A stretch of DNA of 64,000 nt from Gnetum montanum (GCA_015680685.1 MNCI01002172.1:598507-662506), one strand, 5' to 3'; positions 22,801-33,983 are shown, counted from the first letter of the stretch. Translations and numbers: made by a program. Notes: generated by a model not told the origin, from the letters alone.

Positions 22801-24644
22801 CTTGCAAAAGCAAAATTTGTTTCGCGAAAGTGACTTCCAAAAAGCAATATTTGTTTACTAACCATTTAGAAGCATGCATTTAAACACATGCCAAAGCTAC
22901 TAGCAACATTGAGTCCTTTTGATAGCAAATTCTGTTTGACAATGGTGCAATTTGTCTATAGAAGGCTTTCCGTAGGCAGGCTGCAATGGTCTACAAATTG
23001 AACCCCATGGCAACAAGTTTAGCCTGTAATTGCCTCTATTTTTGGCTATAATTACCTCTCTAGGAGCAAGTCCTCTATTTCTGTATAGATAGCATCTATC
23101 AAAAGAGTAGATAATAATTATATTTTTGACTTTGCAGGTTTTTTCCACACAAAATATTTGTAAGTATGAACAAATACAAGTTATCGAAGTTAGGACCTAC
23201 CAAACAGCCAAAAATTTAAACAAGTTTTTCTACGGATCTAATTTAGCAAACAGATAACCTTAACTCAAGGCTTCTTGCTCTTATAAACAGCAAATCACTT
23301 ACTATTTTGAAATTTTGTTGCTCTTGTAAACTGCGAATCAACGTGACTCACATAGGCTTCTTATTCTTTTCAGATTTTGATGATCTTATAAACTCTAAAT
23401 CAATGTGACTCGCAGTTCGCAGTGCAGGTCATATATTTCAGATTTTATTTTAATGCTACTCGCAAGATTCAAGGAGTGCCAGTCACACCCTAACATTGCA
23501 GTCGCATTTAACAAAGTGAGCGTACTGCCACTCGCACAAAAGAGCTTTAAAAATTATTCAAGATACATTCCAGAAGGTTTTTTATACTACAGGAACCAAG
23601 CTACCAGGAGATGAATATTTATGGACAAAGCAAGCTTCCGAAAGTTGTTTTCAATGTTAAAATTGAGATTTACGGAAGCAGACATATCGCCAGAAAAAAA
23701 AAAGGACAGCATGACTCGCAACATTAATTCAGCATGTATACAGGCCACGAGTTAAAATTTTTTTGCAAAAACAGCATATGCGTCTTTTATACATCATAAG
23801 TTACAATACATCCTAAACAGGACCACCATAACCATGTCCCCATTAAAGCATCAGGTATCTGAGTCAGGTGGAAATAATTTCTGGACTCCTACAAAACGTG
23901 CTTGCATGGAAGGCTTTGACTGATTTTTCTCGAAAAAACCTGCAAAGCTGTTTGCTTGACTTGATACATAAAATGAAAATTGTAATAACAACATTTTAAT
24001 GAAAAGTCCCAGCATTTAACACTGTTGTTATTCCTTAAAGCTGATGGTTGAAAACTTCGTCAGTGGTAAAGCAACGAACGAGACTCGGATTCCATCATCA
24101 GATGACTTGAAGGATACCAATGCCTAGGACCAGGATATGAGTTTATTCCACGGTTGAAAATTGTCTAACCAAGATGCAAATTCCATTTTACGTATGGCTA
24201 AATCCTCGTCCCAAACGCAAAACTGCCTGCCTACGTTACCTGATAAAACCGTTAAAGAAAATGCCTAAAAAACTCATAAAATATCACCCTGTAAATGCAT
24301 ATTTTTCCAGGATTATCGGCAAAAGCAAATGCCGAGCCAAGCATCTAAGGGCTCGGTCGACCACTTTCTGGCACTTAAACACAAAATTGAAAATTCTGTT
24401 GTAATCGAACACTTGCATAAGTCCCTTGTTTGTTATAATACATCAAAAACATAAGCAGTTCATTATACCTAACAAACAACAGACACGTCACACAAGGTAG
24501 AAAATCAACATAGTAATTACAACGGACTGCAACCAGGTGTCTACATATTCAGTCCAGAACAGATCAATCATTCCGTATTGAATTTGCGCAAAACCACTGG
24601 GATTCAGGCTTATTCTAATTGAAACGGAAGCGGCGGTTTTCAAA
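22801..24644. other. Flank of the CYSTM gene, no gene seen
   Basis: No coding frame is supported here. The right part (about 24000-24644) should hold the 3' untranslated region of the CYSTM gene on the minus strand. No canonical AATAAA was found at a convincing distance, though plant signals are loose. The short word gtgactcac/gcac recurs between 23340 and 23730. An open frame on the plus strand (24174-24404) has no recognisable protein pattern. Confidence 0.4.
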
Positions 24645-25376
24645 CTAAGAAATGAATATAACGGAAGGATCGCAACAGCATTCATCCAGAAGACAGCAGC
24701 AACACAAAGCAGCCAAACTGTTGCAAAGAGAAAAAACAAATCAAGGTTACAACGCTACCAAAACTTCACAACTTGAATTTGAAAAACAAAAAAGAAAAGA
24801 AAAAAGCACAAACAGAAACCCCAACAAGAACAAATTGTGCATTTGAAAGCGATTGAGATCTGCGATAAAAAAAAAAAAGCTCGAAACGTACCATCCTTCC
24901 AGAAACCCTACTTGTTTCCCCGGCCGCCCCTGCTGATACGCCGGCGGCGCTACGACGGGCGGTGCCTGCTGATAATATCCTTGCGCAGGGTAGCCCTGTG
25001 GCGGGTAACCTACGCACAGTTACAGAAGAAAGTTTCCTAAAACCCTAACCTTCGTTGCAAAATCGAAGAGATCAGAGATCAAAGAACATATGAGAAAAAA
25101 GCAAAAAAAAAAAGCAGACAAGAAAAAGCACGAAACGAAGAAGGGAAAATCCAAAGCAAAGCACAAACAAGAAAATATTGAATCGATCAAATGATAAGAT
25201 TCAAACGCTGAAAGGCGAAAAAAATATCAACATTCGACCACTGAAAAACTTAAAAAGATAACATTCGAACGCAGAGAAACGAAAAAGAAACAATTCAAAC
25301 GTACAAAACAGAAAAAGAAACATTCCAGAAGCGCACCTTGAGCGGGATACGGATACGCGTATTTTGGATCTGACAT
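24645..25376 (-). CDS. CYSTM-domain (cysteine-rich transmembrane module) protein, three exons, 76 aa
   Basis: Exons are 25337-25376 (start ATG at 25374-25376), 24892-25009 and 24645-24717 (stop TAG). Introns start GTGCGC and GTACGT and end TAG and CAG. The lengths 40+118+73 give 231 nt, in frame. The protein starts MSDPKYAYPYPAQGYPPQGY, continues as a Gln/Pro/Tyr/Gly-rich tail, and ends in the CYSTM module: GFLEGCLAALCCCCLLDECC (residues 48-67), then CDPSVIFIS. That hallmark (a short hydrophobic segment packed with Cys, preceded by G-F-x-E-G-C) is known from small plant stress-response proteins that dimerise and sit at the plasma membrane or in the cytosol. No stop, frameshift or lost splice site is visible, so it looks functional. 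It is the only apparently intact host gene in the window. Confidence 0.93.
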
Positions 25377-25922
25377 TCTGCTTCGCTACTAAACGCTCCG
25401 AACAAAACCTAAATATAATTCCGCGAATCCGCGCGAGAGCTTTAAGTTGCTGAATCAGACGGCTTCAATCAGTTAAGCAGCCCTGCTCGAACAATCCGAA
25501 AACCATAAAAGCGCAAGCGTGCTTAAGTATTGCACTGTTGCCCGGCTAAAATAAGGAACGAATTTTCTTCCAAAGAGAAAGCTTATCTGTTCAATATTAC
25601 TGTTCCGCCGGAGATTAGCCTATTAATTTCATGCACATGCATGGAATGCCAGATTTAGCAAATTACAGTGGTCGACGCCACGCAATTTTCTCAGGAATGC
25701 CAAATTACAATCTTAGTGGCTAAGCAGCTCCAAAGAAGCATTGAAAGTTTCAACGGCTCCTTCCAACGAAACGATTCGGTTACCCAATGCACCAATGAAT
25801 TAAAAATTCTTTTCGTAATAAGTAAATGATTTGATTGGTGGATTGCTGGCGTATCATACACGGATTCTTCGTATGAACTTGACGTTGACATGGACACTTT
25901 GAAAGGTATTTGCTTTACCAGG
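25377..25922 (-). promoter_or_regulatory. 5' untranslated and promoter region of the CYSTM gene
   Basis: This is the upstream side of the minus-strand CYSTM gene, less AT-rich than the transposon regions. An RY-type element CATGCATG lies at 25636-25643, about 260 bp before the start codon. Such motifs bind B3-domain regulators in seeds, but a single copy can occur by chance. I see no clear TATA box at a usual distance. A 68-codon open frame on the minus strand (25897-25691) has no support beyond being open. Confidence 0.35.
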
Positions 25923-26060
25923 TAACATTTATGAAACTAATTTGATAATGCTGGTAAGCTCTGCTTTTTGAGAAAAAAAAAAAAACAGAATTGATTTCGT
26001 AACGTTTGGGAAACTTATTTTATAAGGATAGGAAGCTCTGCTTTAAAAAAAAAAAAAAAA
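25923..26060. repeat. 77-bp tandem duplication ending in poly(A), next to the assembly gap
   Basis: The stretch starting at 25923 (taacatttatgaaact) recurs at 26000 (taacgtttgggaaact), with the shared end gaagctctgcttt. Both copies run into an A-tract (25973-25985 and 26044-26060). The second A-tract leads directly into the run of N. Confidence 0.8.
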
Positions 26061-26091
26061 NNNNNNNNNNNNNNNNNNNNNNNNNNNNNNN
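26061..26091. other. Assembly gap (31 N)
   Basis: A run of 31 unknown bases follows a 17-base A-tract. The true length of the missing sequence is unknown, and the flanks on either side need not be neighbours. Confidence 0.98.
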
Positions 26092-26177
26092 CATTTTAGG
26101 TTACCTGTTGAATCCTTAAAAGTTAAGCTTACTTAAAAATTCTTGCAACTTACGTTGGATGTAGCTTTGGTCAACAA

Positions 26178-26509
26178 TTCCTTTTTGAAAAATCTCAGGG
26201 ATTGTGTTATAGTGTGAACGAGTTCACGATCCTTAAGAATACACAACCAAATAATTTCATCCAATGATTTTGTTCTAGTTGGAAAGATTCCTTTTTGAAA
26301 AATTTAGGGATTTTGTTAGAGTGTGAATGAGTTCACGAGCCTTAAGTATTCACACAACCAAATAATTTCATCCAATGATTTTGTCCTAGTTGGAAAGATT
26401 CCTTTTTGAAAAATCTTAGGGATTTTGTTATAGTGTGAATTAGTTCACGAGCCTTAAGTATTCACACAACCAACTAATTTCATCCAACGATTTTGTCCTA
26501 GTTGGATCT
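26178..26509. repeat. Three tandem copies of a unit of about 110 bp
   Basis: Units start ttcctttttgaaaaat at 26178, 26288 and 26399 (periods 110 and 111). Each contains gtgtgaayragttcacga, then ccttaag-tattcacacaacca, then aatttcatccaa-gattttgt-ctagttgga. In the first unit GTGAAC-GA-GTTCAC is a perfect inverted repeat; in the others one arm has mutated. The last unit ends near 26509. Confidence 0.9.
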
Positions 26510-26584
26510 ATCATCTTAAATATTCAATTGACTTTTCAACATAGGTATAACTACCTTTAATTCATCTTAAGATGGATAACAATG

Positions 26585-26805
26585 TGGGAAGGGTACTTAG
26601 GGGTGTAGGGCAAGTGGTTAGGACACTCAATTCTCAATTGGGAGATTGTGGATTTGATTTTTACCTATACTTTTGAGTGTATGATTGTGGTTAGTTAATA
26701 CTAAAAAACTTCACTTTAGGGTATGAAAAAGATCAAACTTCTCTATTGGAAGTGACCTCTTGGGTTTTCACTTTCTACAATAGGCTTCTTATTAAAAAAA
26801 TGAGT
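26585..26805 (+). mobile_element. Probable tRNA-derived SINE (decayed)
   Basis: The 5' part reads gggtgtagggcaagtggtta, then ggacactcaattctcaattgg, then gagattgtggatttgatttt. This resembles a tRNA-like head with box A (GGCAAGTGGTTAGG) and box B (GTGGATTTGATTTTT, from GGTTCGATTCC). A non-tRNA body of about 150 bp follows, ending in cttattaaaaaaa. I could not confirm a target duplication. A decayed tRNA fragment is the alternative. Confidence 0.5.
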
Positions 26806-27112
26806 GATACATTCAAGGCCACAACTAAAATTTGAGTTGTTGAATGGTGTCACATTTAACAAACAAAGGAAGAACATTAGCTATAGAATCTTTACGATAA
26901 ACTACATTAGACTGAAATTTTTAAATGGCATAAAGTACAAGGGGATAAAATAAACTCTAAGTATGAACCAAAAGCCCTTGAAGTTAAGTATTACCAAATA
27001 AAACTTCCTCCAACCTTAGCTTAAAACCATACACATATGAGTTGCATCAAGACTAACTAATCTGAGTAAGGCAATACTTGTAAAAGTAGTTGATGAATAA
27101 GTCTTCCATATT

Positions 27113-27660
27113 AGAGGTGATTTCAATATAGTTAAAAGTCATTTAGATAAACTTGATGGTCTTTCTCCTAATATGTCTTTTCAAGAAAAAGAACATTGCT
27201 GCAATTTTAAAGAAAAATATTTTCTTTCTGATGTTAGTTCTTTATTTCTACATCATTTAAATGAGAAGCATTATACTTGGTGTAATTACCAATAATGAAC
27301 TAATAGAATTTGTTGTCTACTTGATAGATTTTACATCTCTAATGTTTCTTTTTTGAAGCCTAAAGGAAAGTAGAAGTGCATATAGATGTTACTTTGTCAA
27401 ACCATTTCTTATTAGCATTTTTCTCTTTAGAATTAATTCTTCCTCCTTCAAAAACATGAGTTTTTTGGTATAAATGCTAATATGTTCTCAGGACCTAGTG
27501 GGAAAAATATTTTAAAGTTTTTATGGAATGTAGAAAAAAGGCCTACCAGTGATAATTGTTTCTATGAAATTATTCTTCTTAACTCCACAAGGGCACCTAC
27601 ATGAACCAAGTGTTAGAATATTCAATTCACAGCTACAAACAGTTTTTAACTCAATACAAT
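27113..27660 (+). pseudogene. LINE (L1-type) endonuclease fragment
   Basis: The plus strand reads RGDFNIVKSHLDKLDGLSPN, then EKHYTWCNY, two stops, then NRICCLLDRFYISN. These match the plant L1 apurinic-endonuclease blocks GDFN-x-(V/I), (F/Y)TW-x-N and LDRF-x-x-S at the expected spacing. The endonuclease would nick target DNA for LINE insertion. Only this part of ORF2 is recognisable; the reverse transcriptase is absent. Confidence 0.7.
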
Positions 27661-29749
27661 CTTCACTAAGTTAATGATGATAACAAGATGGGACACAAAT
27701 CTCTAATCGAATGTGGACTTAGCCTACCAAACATGAACTAAAAAGAGTAGGAAAATGATAAAAACACATAGGTTGAATTGCTAGAAAAATGGCTAAGTAT
27801 GAAATGTTGAAATAAGGCCTAAGTATAAAATGCTAAAAAATTGTCCAAGTATGGAATACATGATAAGTGATAAATTCTAAATGTAAAATGTGAAAAAAAA
27901 GTATAAACTATTCAAATGCAAGATGCTACAATATTGGAAATGGTTTAGACTCCTTTCCAAATAATATAAATGTTTAAATGATTTGCAGAACGAATGTCTG
28001 TCTCCTAAGGAAGGCCAAACTGCAAGTGTTTGCAAAAATGTAAGTATATGAAAATTGATAATATAAGCTCGATTCAAGAGCAAATATGAGTTTGATGGAG
28101 GATTTTAAACCTCTAGAAGGTAGGTAGATGGATGGATAAGTCACAACAATGATCCATAGTTAGTTTGGAGCCAAAATAAGGCCATTTTGGCTAAATGTCT
28201 TAGTGCTAACACTGGAGCTTGAAAAAATTGATCTCTTGAAGATGATGTTGAAGGTTGAAATATTCTATCTCTAGTAACCAATGTTGATACTAGTTAAGTG
28301 ATGTTGGAGATACACCAGTGTTGGTCCTAGAGGTGCAAGTGTGGCTATGGAGCACATTAGTCACCCTAGAAAGTTTGTTGTGGGTGCTCACAATCTCTTG
28401 AAATCCCAAAAATATGCTCAAGATCTCAAAAAACTAGCCTAGAATTTGTGTTTTGAACCCTTATTTCTTGGGCTAGAGTTGCCAATTCCAACTTAGGGTT
28501 GCTAATTTTGAACTTGGAATTAAGTCCTACTTTTTCTGAAGTTGCTTCGAGGTTTCTAATAGCAAAATTTGACTTTTAAACTTAGTAAATCCAATGGCCT
28601 AGGTACATTGATGTTAATGCTGACATCAACATCAACATTACCAATACCCATAAACTTTCAAGTAATTTTGATCAAGTGCTAGTATGGGCCTCCCAGGATT
28701 CTCTCTGATGCTCAAACTAATGATGAATGATGTGAAGATACTATTGAGGAATCCATGAGGTGCTAGAGGACATCAAGAAAAAGGTGCTAGAGGACATGTT
28801 GAGAGTTCAAGGGTGGTGACATTAACATCAGCATCAATGTCATCTATACTTAGCCAAAATTTCATACTTTGATCAAGTTGACATGTTAAGCTCCCAAGAC
28901 TTCATATGATCCTTGAACTATCGTTAAATACTACCAAGATGAAGTTGAGGAAGTTGAGAAGCCTATAGATGTTGTCGAATGTTTCTCTGAAATGTTAAGG
29001 ATGGTAAAATGTAGGCCCCACATGTGCTAACATTGATGCTAACATCCACATCAATGTTAGCAAAGCACTTAGAAAATTTTTTGCACTTTTTCAGCTATTC
29101 ATTATGCCTTAACTCACATACATGGTTATGCAAGGTAGTATCCATACATTAGAGGTCATTTTGAAAGCCTTGTGAAAAAAATTCTAAGTATATTTCTATA
29201 GCAATAGTTTAAAATGTTTAGATAGAAAAACTTAAATCTTCAACTTCTCACTTGTTACTAGATGTGCATACCACTATTCTTTCTAGTTGGATGAGATTGA
29301 AATTGTTTTTAATTGTATTTAAGCAAGAATTGTTGGATCTCATCCTTACTTGCTAGTTGGCAAGGGTAAAACCCATAGACATGTGAGCATTACTAATGAT
29401 TATCATTGAAGATGTATGCATTGGCACAATGGGCATGGATGCAAGTTAAGGCATAGTAGAGATAATTTCTCAAGGTGGATTTATCTTAATAGCATAGGCA
29501 AGTTAGCTCATTAGAGTAGGCAAAGGATTTGATAATAAGTTTCTACAACTAATTTTTTGCCTCACACCATAGCTTGAATGTATATTTTATGGATCTAATT
29601 TTTTTCAATAAATTTGATGTTTATCTAGCAGATTTGATTTTCTTCTAGTAGATTTAATATTTCTCTAACAAATTTAATGTTTTTAGTAGATCTAATTTTT
29701 TTCCAATGAATCTAATTTCTCTAGAATTATCCTATGAGGGATTCTATAT
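27661..29749. other. AT-rich region, no gene seen
   Basis: No convincing coding frame on either strand. Between 28600 and 29070 several blocks built from gatgttaatg and its complement catcaacatt alternate (28612-28650, 28809-28842, 29025-29060), so the strand can fold on itself. The rest looks like old, unclassified repeat sequence. Confidence 0.5.
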
Positions 29750-30480
29750 TACTTTCAACTTCTTTAACTAATGTTGAAATTTTTGCTTCTTTTTATCAAT
29801 GTGAAAATTTTTGTTAATTCTCAAAATGTAGATTTACAAGCTTGTAAGAAAAAAGTTGTGACACTTTCTTCTAGTGATATTAATGCAAGCAAGAAACCTA
29901 ATTTTATTCTTCTTGATGATGTATATGAGTTATTAGTTGATTTTTCATCAAAATATGTATTTATTTAAATTTTGAGTTACCTACCTTGTAATCGAAGTTT
30001 CATTTTGCAAATAAATGATGTGATGAAAAAACATGACATCCAAGCTTTTTATGCTACGTATTATTCTTAGGTTTTCTAATTTTTGATTAGGCAATGCTTC
30101 AATGGTGCAACATGCCCTAGATATAGGGTCTTTTATGCATAACAAGTAGTGTTGATCATTCATAAATGGGCTTCAGATTTTAACATCCAATCTAAAGAAT
30201 ATGCTAAAGTTTCATGTTTCTTTAAGTTATATAATCTTTCTTTAGTCTCCTCAGTTCCATTAAGCATATAGAATATCTTTCCATAATTTTTGATTTTCAA
30301 ATATATTTTTTTATTAAAATCAATCTTCTCAATTGTAAAAATAAGTTGGTATTATAAGTAAGAGGAAAGATTTATATTCAACCAATTACATATTATAATC
30401 TTCCTAATTCTTGCAACTTTTTCCATTGTGAGGGACATTTAATGTTTATCCTTTTCTACTCAAGAAAAGATATTTTGAAG
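29750..30480 (+). pseudogene. Possible LINE ORF1-like fragment with a degenerate zinc knuckle
   Basis: After shifting frame near 30385 the plus strand reads YIQPITYYNLPNSCNFFHCE, then GHLMF. This resembles the end of plant L1 ORF1 proteins (W-x-Q-x-(I/V)-x-Y-E-x-(I/L)-P-x-x-C-x-x-C-x-x-x-GH), where a CCHC knuckle binds RNA. Upstream, KVSCFFKLYNLSL could be the P-V-W-I-x-L-x-x-L-P block. Stops are frequent. It lies downstream of the endonuclease fragment, the wrong order for one LINE, so two insertions are likely. Confidence 0.4.
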
Positions 30481-31175
30481 AAAAGAAAAATCATGTCAAA
30501 ACTGAAGATAAAAAAAAATTATAAAGTTGATGATATGAAAAAGCAAATTAATGTTAATGATAAAAATGATTAACTATCAATAAAGAATCTATAGAAGATA
30601 GACACTCCTATATATATTTTTACTGGTATTAGAGAAAGTATTAAGCAGTCTAGACAAATAGCTCGTAAGAAAATTTTTTCCCTATTTACCAAGAATACTA
30701 TTAACTTAAAAATTAAAACTAGTATTGATATGAAGGTTATAGTTGATTGAAAAGATTCTTAATGTAGGTGGTACGATTTTATTACTTTGATATAAATATT
30801 AGTATTAAGCCATAATTTTCTATTTTGAATCCTTTTGCTATTTTAAGTTTAAGCATAGTGTTGTGGTTTGAATTGTCATAATAACAAAATCCAATAAGAC
30901 CTAATACAGAATTAAGCCAAGCAGTATTGTGGTCACCAAATGGTTCAAAAAAAAAAACTAAACTTTCAAATAATTTCTTTCAAATCGAAAGGGGACCTAG
31001 GGATTGTAGGATAAATTCTAATAATCCAAGTTGAACATTTTTGCCAAATGTTAGTAAATTAAAAGCAAAAGAGAAAGGCACATGAATTGAATAGCTAGAT
31101 AGAAATGAGCAAAGATCATATGCGGATCTATGTAAAGATAACGTAGTGTATGTAACTAGCAAATGAAAACAATTG
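30481..31175. other. AT-rich pre-insertion flank of element D
   Basis: No gene or RNA feature is visible. This sequence continues after element D at 45804. Confidence 0.6.
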
Positions 31176-31180
31176 GCAAT
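31176..31180. repeat. Target-site duplication of element D, left copy
   Basis: GCAAT here, against GCAAC at 45799-45803 (one mismatch). Five bases is the usual duplication length for Ty3/gypsy elements. Confidence 0.65.
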
Positions 31181-32399
31181 TATAATGATGGAAAACGTTG
31201 GTCGTTAGAAATACCAAGCGAAGTTCCGTGTACACAATTCCAACCCTGAATCCGTGCAAGGGCCATGCTGGAGCAAACGAATCTGAGGTGCCTTGAATGG
31301 CCTTGTCGATTAGATAGGGACTTACTTAATCAGTAAATTTTATGATAACTGGATTACAAGATAATGATTTTGATGAGGAGATATGATATTGGTAATCTCG
31401 AAGGCAATGAGAACGATGTGAATGATTCGAAGCAATAGCAAAACCTATGTAGATAGGATGCAATAAATTGGATTTAGAGAATGTGCAATCCCGAGATCTG
31501 GGATTTAGTTTATAAACAAATATGTTGAATACAATGATTGTAGGCAGACTTCGGTTTAGACGAAGCACATGCCAAGAATAGGAAAGCTATTCAAAGATGA
31601 AACAAGCAAAGGCCGATCTACCTTGTTCTAGCCAATCTGGGTGCAAGGGAGTCAGACCTGAAGCAGAATGTCTGCTAACTGGAAGTTTCTAATAAAAAGC
31701 TCTTGTCGGTCGCCTTCGATGTTCTTTTGATTGCAGATCCTCTATTGTTCTCTTGCCAGTCTTTGCTAAAAATTATCAACAATTGCCAACGAAAGAAAAT
31801 TGCTCTTGGAGGAAATTTTGCCAACCAAGAAAATTTTTTTGCCAACCCCTTGATCATTGTCAACTGGAGTATTTATAAGGTTAGGGTCAGGAGAAAAACG
31901 TGGTTTAGATGACGCATGTCCTGAACCTACAGAATGCTGTTGACTTGGTGCGTTTGTGTTTGAAGCTTATGGCGCCACGTTGCGTTACGCTCTGAAGCGT
32001 AGTGTGTCGTAATCTACCCTTGCTGGAGCTTTGGTAACAAATTGTCCGTCGGTTACGCTGTAATACGCTGAAGAGCGTATCATGACATAAGAACCGCCAA
32101 TGCCTGAATATTGCTATTTCAATTATCTGCTTGCATTATGCTGCGTTATGCTACATTACGTTGCATAGTGTAACTCGGCATAACATAGCGAACCTGCAAA
32201 ATTGAAGTGTTGTCGCTGCACATCCCTTGTTTCTGTTCAGTCTTTCTGGGGTCTATTATGCTGCACTGCATAATGTGGCGTAACAGGCCCTTAGCCAAAA
32301 AAAGGAAAACTTGCTAAGATGTGCAACATGTTACAGATCTTTGCCTAAGCCTCAAGATTTTGCTGAACCATCGAGGTCTCGAAATTTCACGGTGTTTCA
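31181..32399 (-). repeat. 3' LTR of element D
   Basis: 1219 bp, starting tataatgatgg and ending ggtgtttca in plus orientation. A TATA box (CCTTATAAAT on the minus strand) is at 31871-31880. U3, to its right, holds clusters of TACGC/GCGTA words at 31979-32010, 32050-32080, 32134-32190 and 32255-32290. One perfect 7-bp inverted repeat is ATTATGC (32255-32261) with GCATAAT (32268-32274). Confidence 0.93.
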
Positions 32400-32412
32400 A
32401 TGGCCCCTCTTT
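32400..32412 (-). other. Polypurine tract of element D
   Basis: The minus strand reads AAAGAGGGGCCAT immediately before the LTR start TGAAACACC. An uninterrupted purine run of nine (AAAGAGGGG) at this place fits the plus-strand primer and confirms the LTR edge at 32399. Confidence 0.8.
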
Positions 32413-33983
32413 GTTGAAGTTTAGAGGGCTTGCCCGAAAGATGTCGACAAAGAATACGAAACACCATAGAGGTAAAGACACCAACACGTCTGTCGGCAAC
32501 TGCTCAAATAACGCTTTGTCAAACCTGAAAATGCAAAGGTTGGGAGCATAAGGAGTATAGGAGGGATCTTAAAGGAGTGAGAGGGGGGAGGTTCGGGGAA
32601 TACTCAAGCATGTGAATAGGAAAATTTTGCAAAAATGTCATTAGGCATCTTCTCGTGGGTGTTTTCCCGAGAGGTTACACTGCTATACTGCATATGAAGG
32701 GCTTGTACAGATGAGTTGTGTTACGCTCGTATGGCCTGGATGAGTTGTTTTACATCCATTTTGCCTAGCTTTGCCCATTTTTTTTTGAAAGGATGCTTTC
32801 CATGAGGCGAGTTGCATTATGCTAATCCATGGATGATTATCATGTGCGAAAGAGTGCCTATACATTCACGTTTTGTACAAACGAGAGGAAAGGGTAAAGG
32901 TTGTAGGGATAAAGGTAGGAGGAAGTGAGATAAGCTATCTAATGGAGGGAAAAAGGAAGGGTCTACACTCCCAAGTAGTCAGGCTAGTTTGAGCAACCAC
33001 CTTAGAATGTCGTGATGCCTCACCTCCTAGCGAATGCATTCTCGATCAACGCTATCGTAGCAAGTAACCTGCAAAACATAACAGAGAACAGAGAGCAAAA
33101 GAAATCATCCTAATCGCTAGGGAGGCTATTGAAACAAGTGCCATCTGAAGTGAAAAGGAGAGCGTAGGCCGCGGAGAAGGGACCGTGGCAAGAAGCAAGG
33201 GTCCCTATGTTGATGCCATGGTTTAGGAAGTCATCGTAGAGAGCCAGATTCATCTTGCCCAATCAACTAGGCAAAGAACCAGCCAGATGAATCTGCTAAG
33301 CCAGAGTCTTGTGGTGGTGATGGGTGGAGGCCACCGAGGCTATGGGTGACCATAGTTTCCTTAGGGCCCTGAGTGGTGAAGCTGACCCTAGGAGTTGCAA
33401 CTATAGAGTGGTTGTCATAGCAACATCTCCAAGGGATCAGTAGTATGCCTTTTGGCATGTTTGAGGAATCAGTAAGATGCTAGTGGGGTAGCGGCGTTGC
33501 GTCTGTTCCAACACCTTACCTGTTCCATCTGGTAGGGATGTAGTGCAAGAGTGATCACGCTTACTTGCTTCATGGATTATCTGTTGGCAGATTCCAGTTT
33601 TCAGTCCTAGTTGATCGTTGTTGCTGATTTTAAGTCTCAGCAGATCGTGGTCTCGGTTTAAAGTCTGGGCAGACTGAAGCCTGCTAGTTTTACATTATAG
33701 CAGATGGTGGAAGAGTTGGTTTATGGTCCCAGTAGACTGTGTTGTGGGTGTCAGTTTTGTGTCATGACCTAGGGACAAGTCTGTGCTGGTTTAGCATCTC
33801 AGCAAACGGATGCTTACCTTGCCAGTTTCACGTCATGATGGATGGTTGAAAACTTTGTTAGTTTAGCGTCATGGCGGATGCATGCAAGAGATGTTAGTTT
33901 TACGTCGTAGTGGACGTGTACAACATTGCCAGTTTTACATCATAGCGGACGTTTGTTACCTTGTGTTTGAACTGAGTTAACAT
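32413..33983 (-). other. Long 3' untranslated region of element D
   Basis: About 1.57 kb lies between the integrase stop (33984) and the polypurine tract. No coding frame is supported. It contains the diverged tandem array at 33594-33963 and, at 32700-32830, further TTACGC/TTATGC words like those of the LTR U3. Confidence 0.7.
33594..33963. repeat. Diverged tandem array (about 11 units of 29-36 bp) in the 3' region of D
   Basis: Successive units share a core like AGTTTTAAGTCTCAGCAGAYYGT. Examples are gattttaagtctcagcagat, cggtttaaagtctgggcaga, ctagttttacattatagcag, gccagtttcacgtcatgatg, gttagttttacgtcgtagtg and gccagttttacatcatagcg. The spacers between cores differ. Similar cores recur at 37505-37745. 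Confidence 0.8.

Noticed and set aside
24174-24404. Plus-strand open frame of 76 codons (Lys/Arg-rich)
   Set aside because: No family pattern, no splice or start context, and it lies opposite the 3' side of the CYSTM gene.
25691-25897. Minus-strand open frame of 68 codons upstream of the CYSTM gene
   Set aside because: Starts plausibly (MSMSTSSSYEESVYDTPAI) but has no known pattern and no evidence for splicing or expression; more likely promoter sequence.
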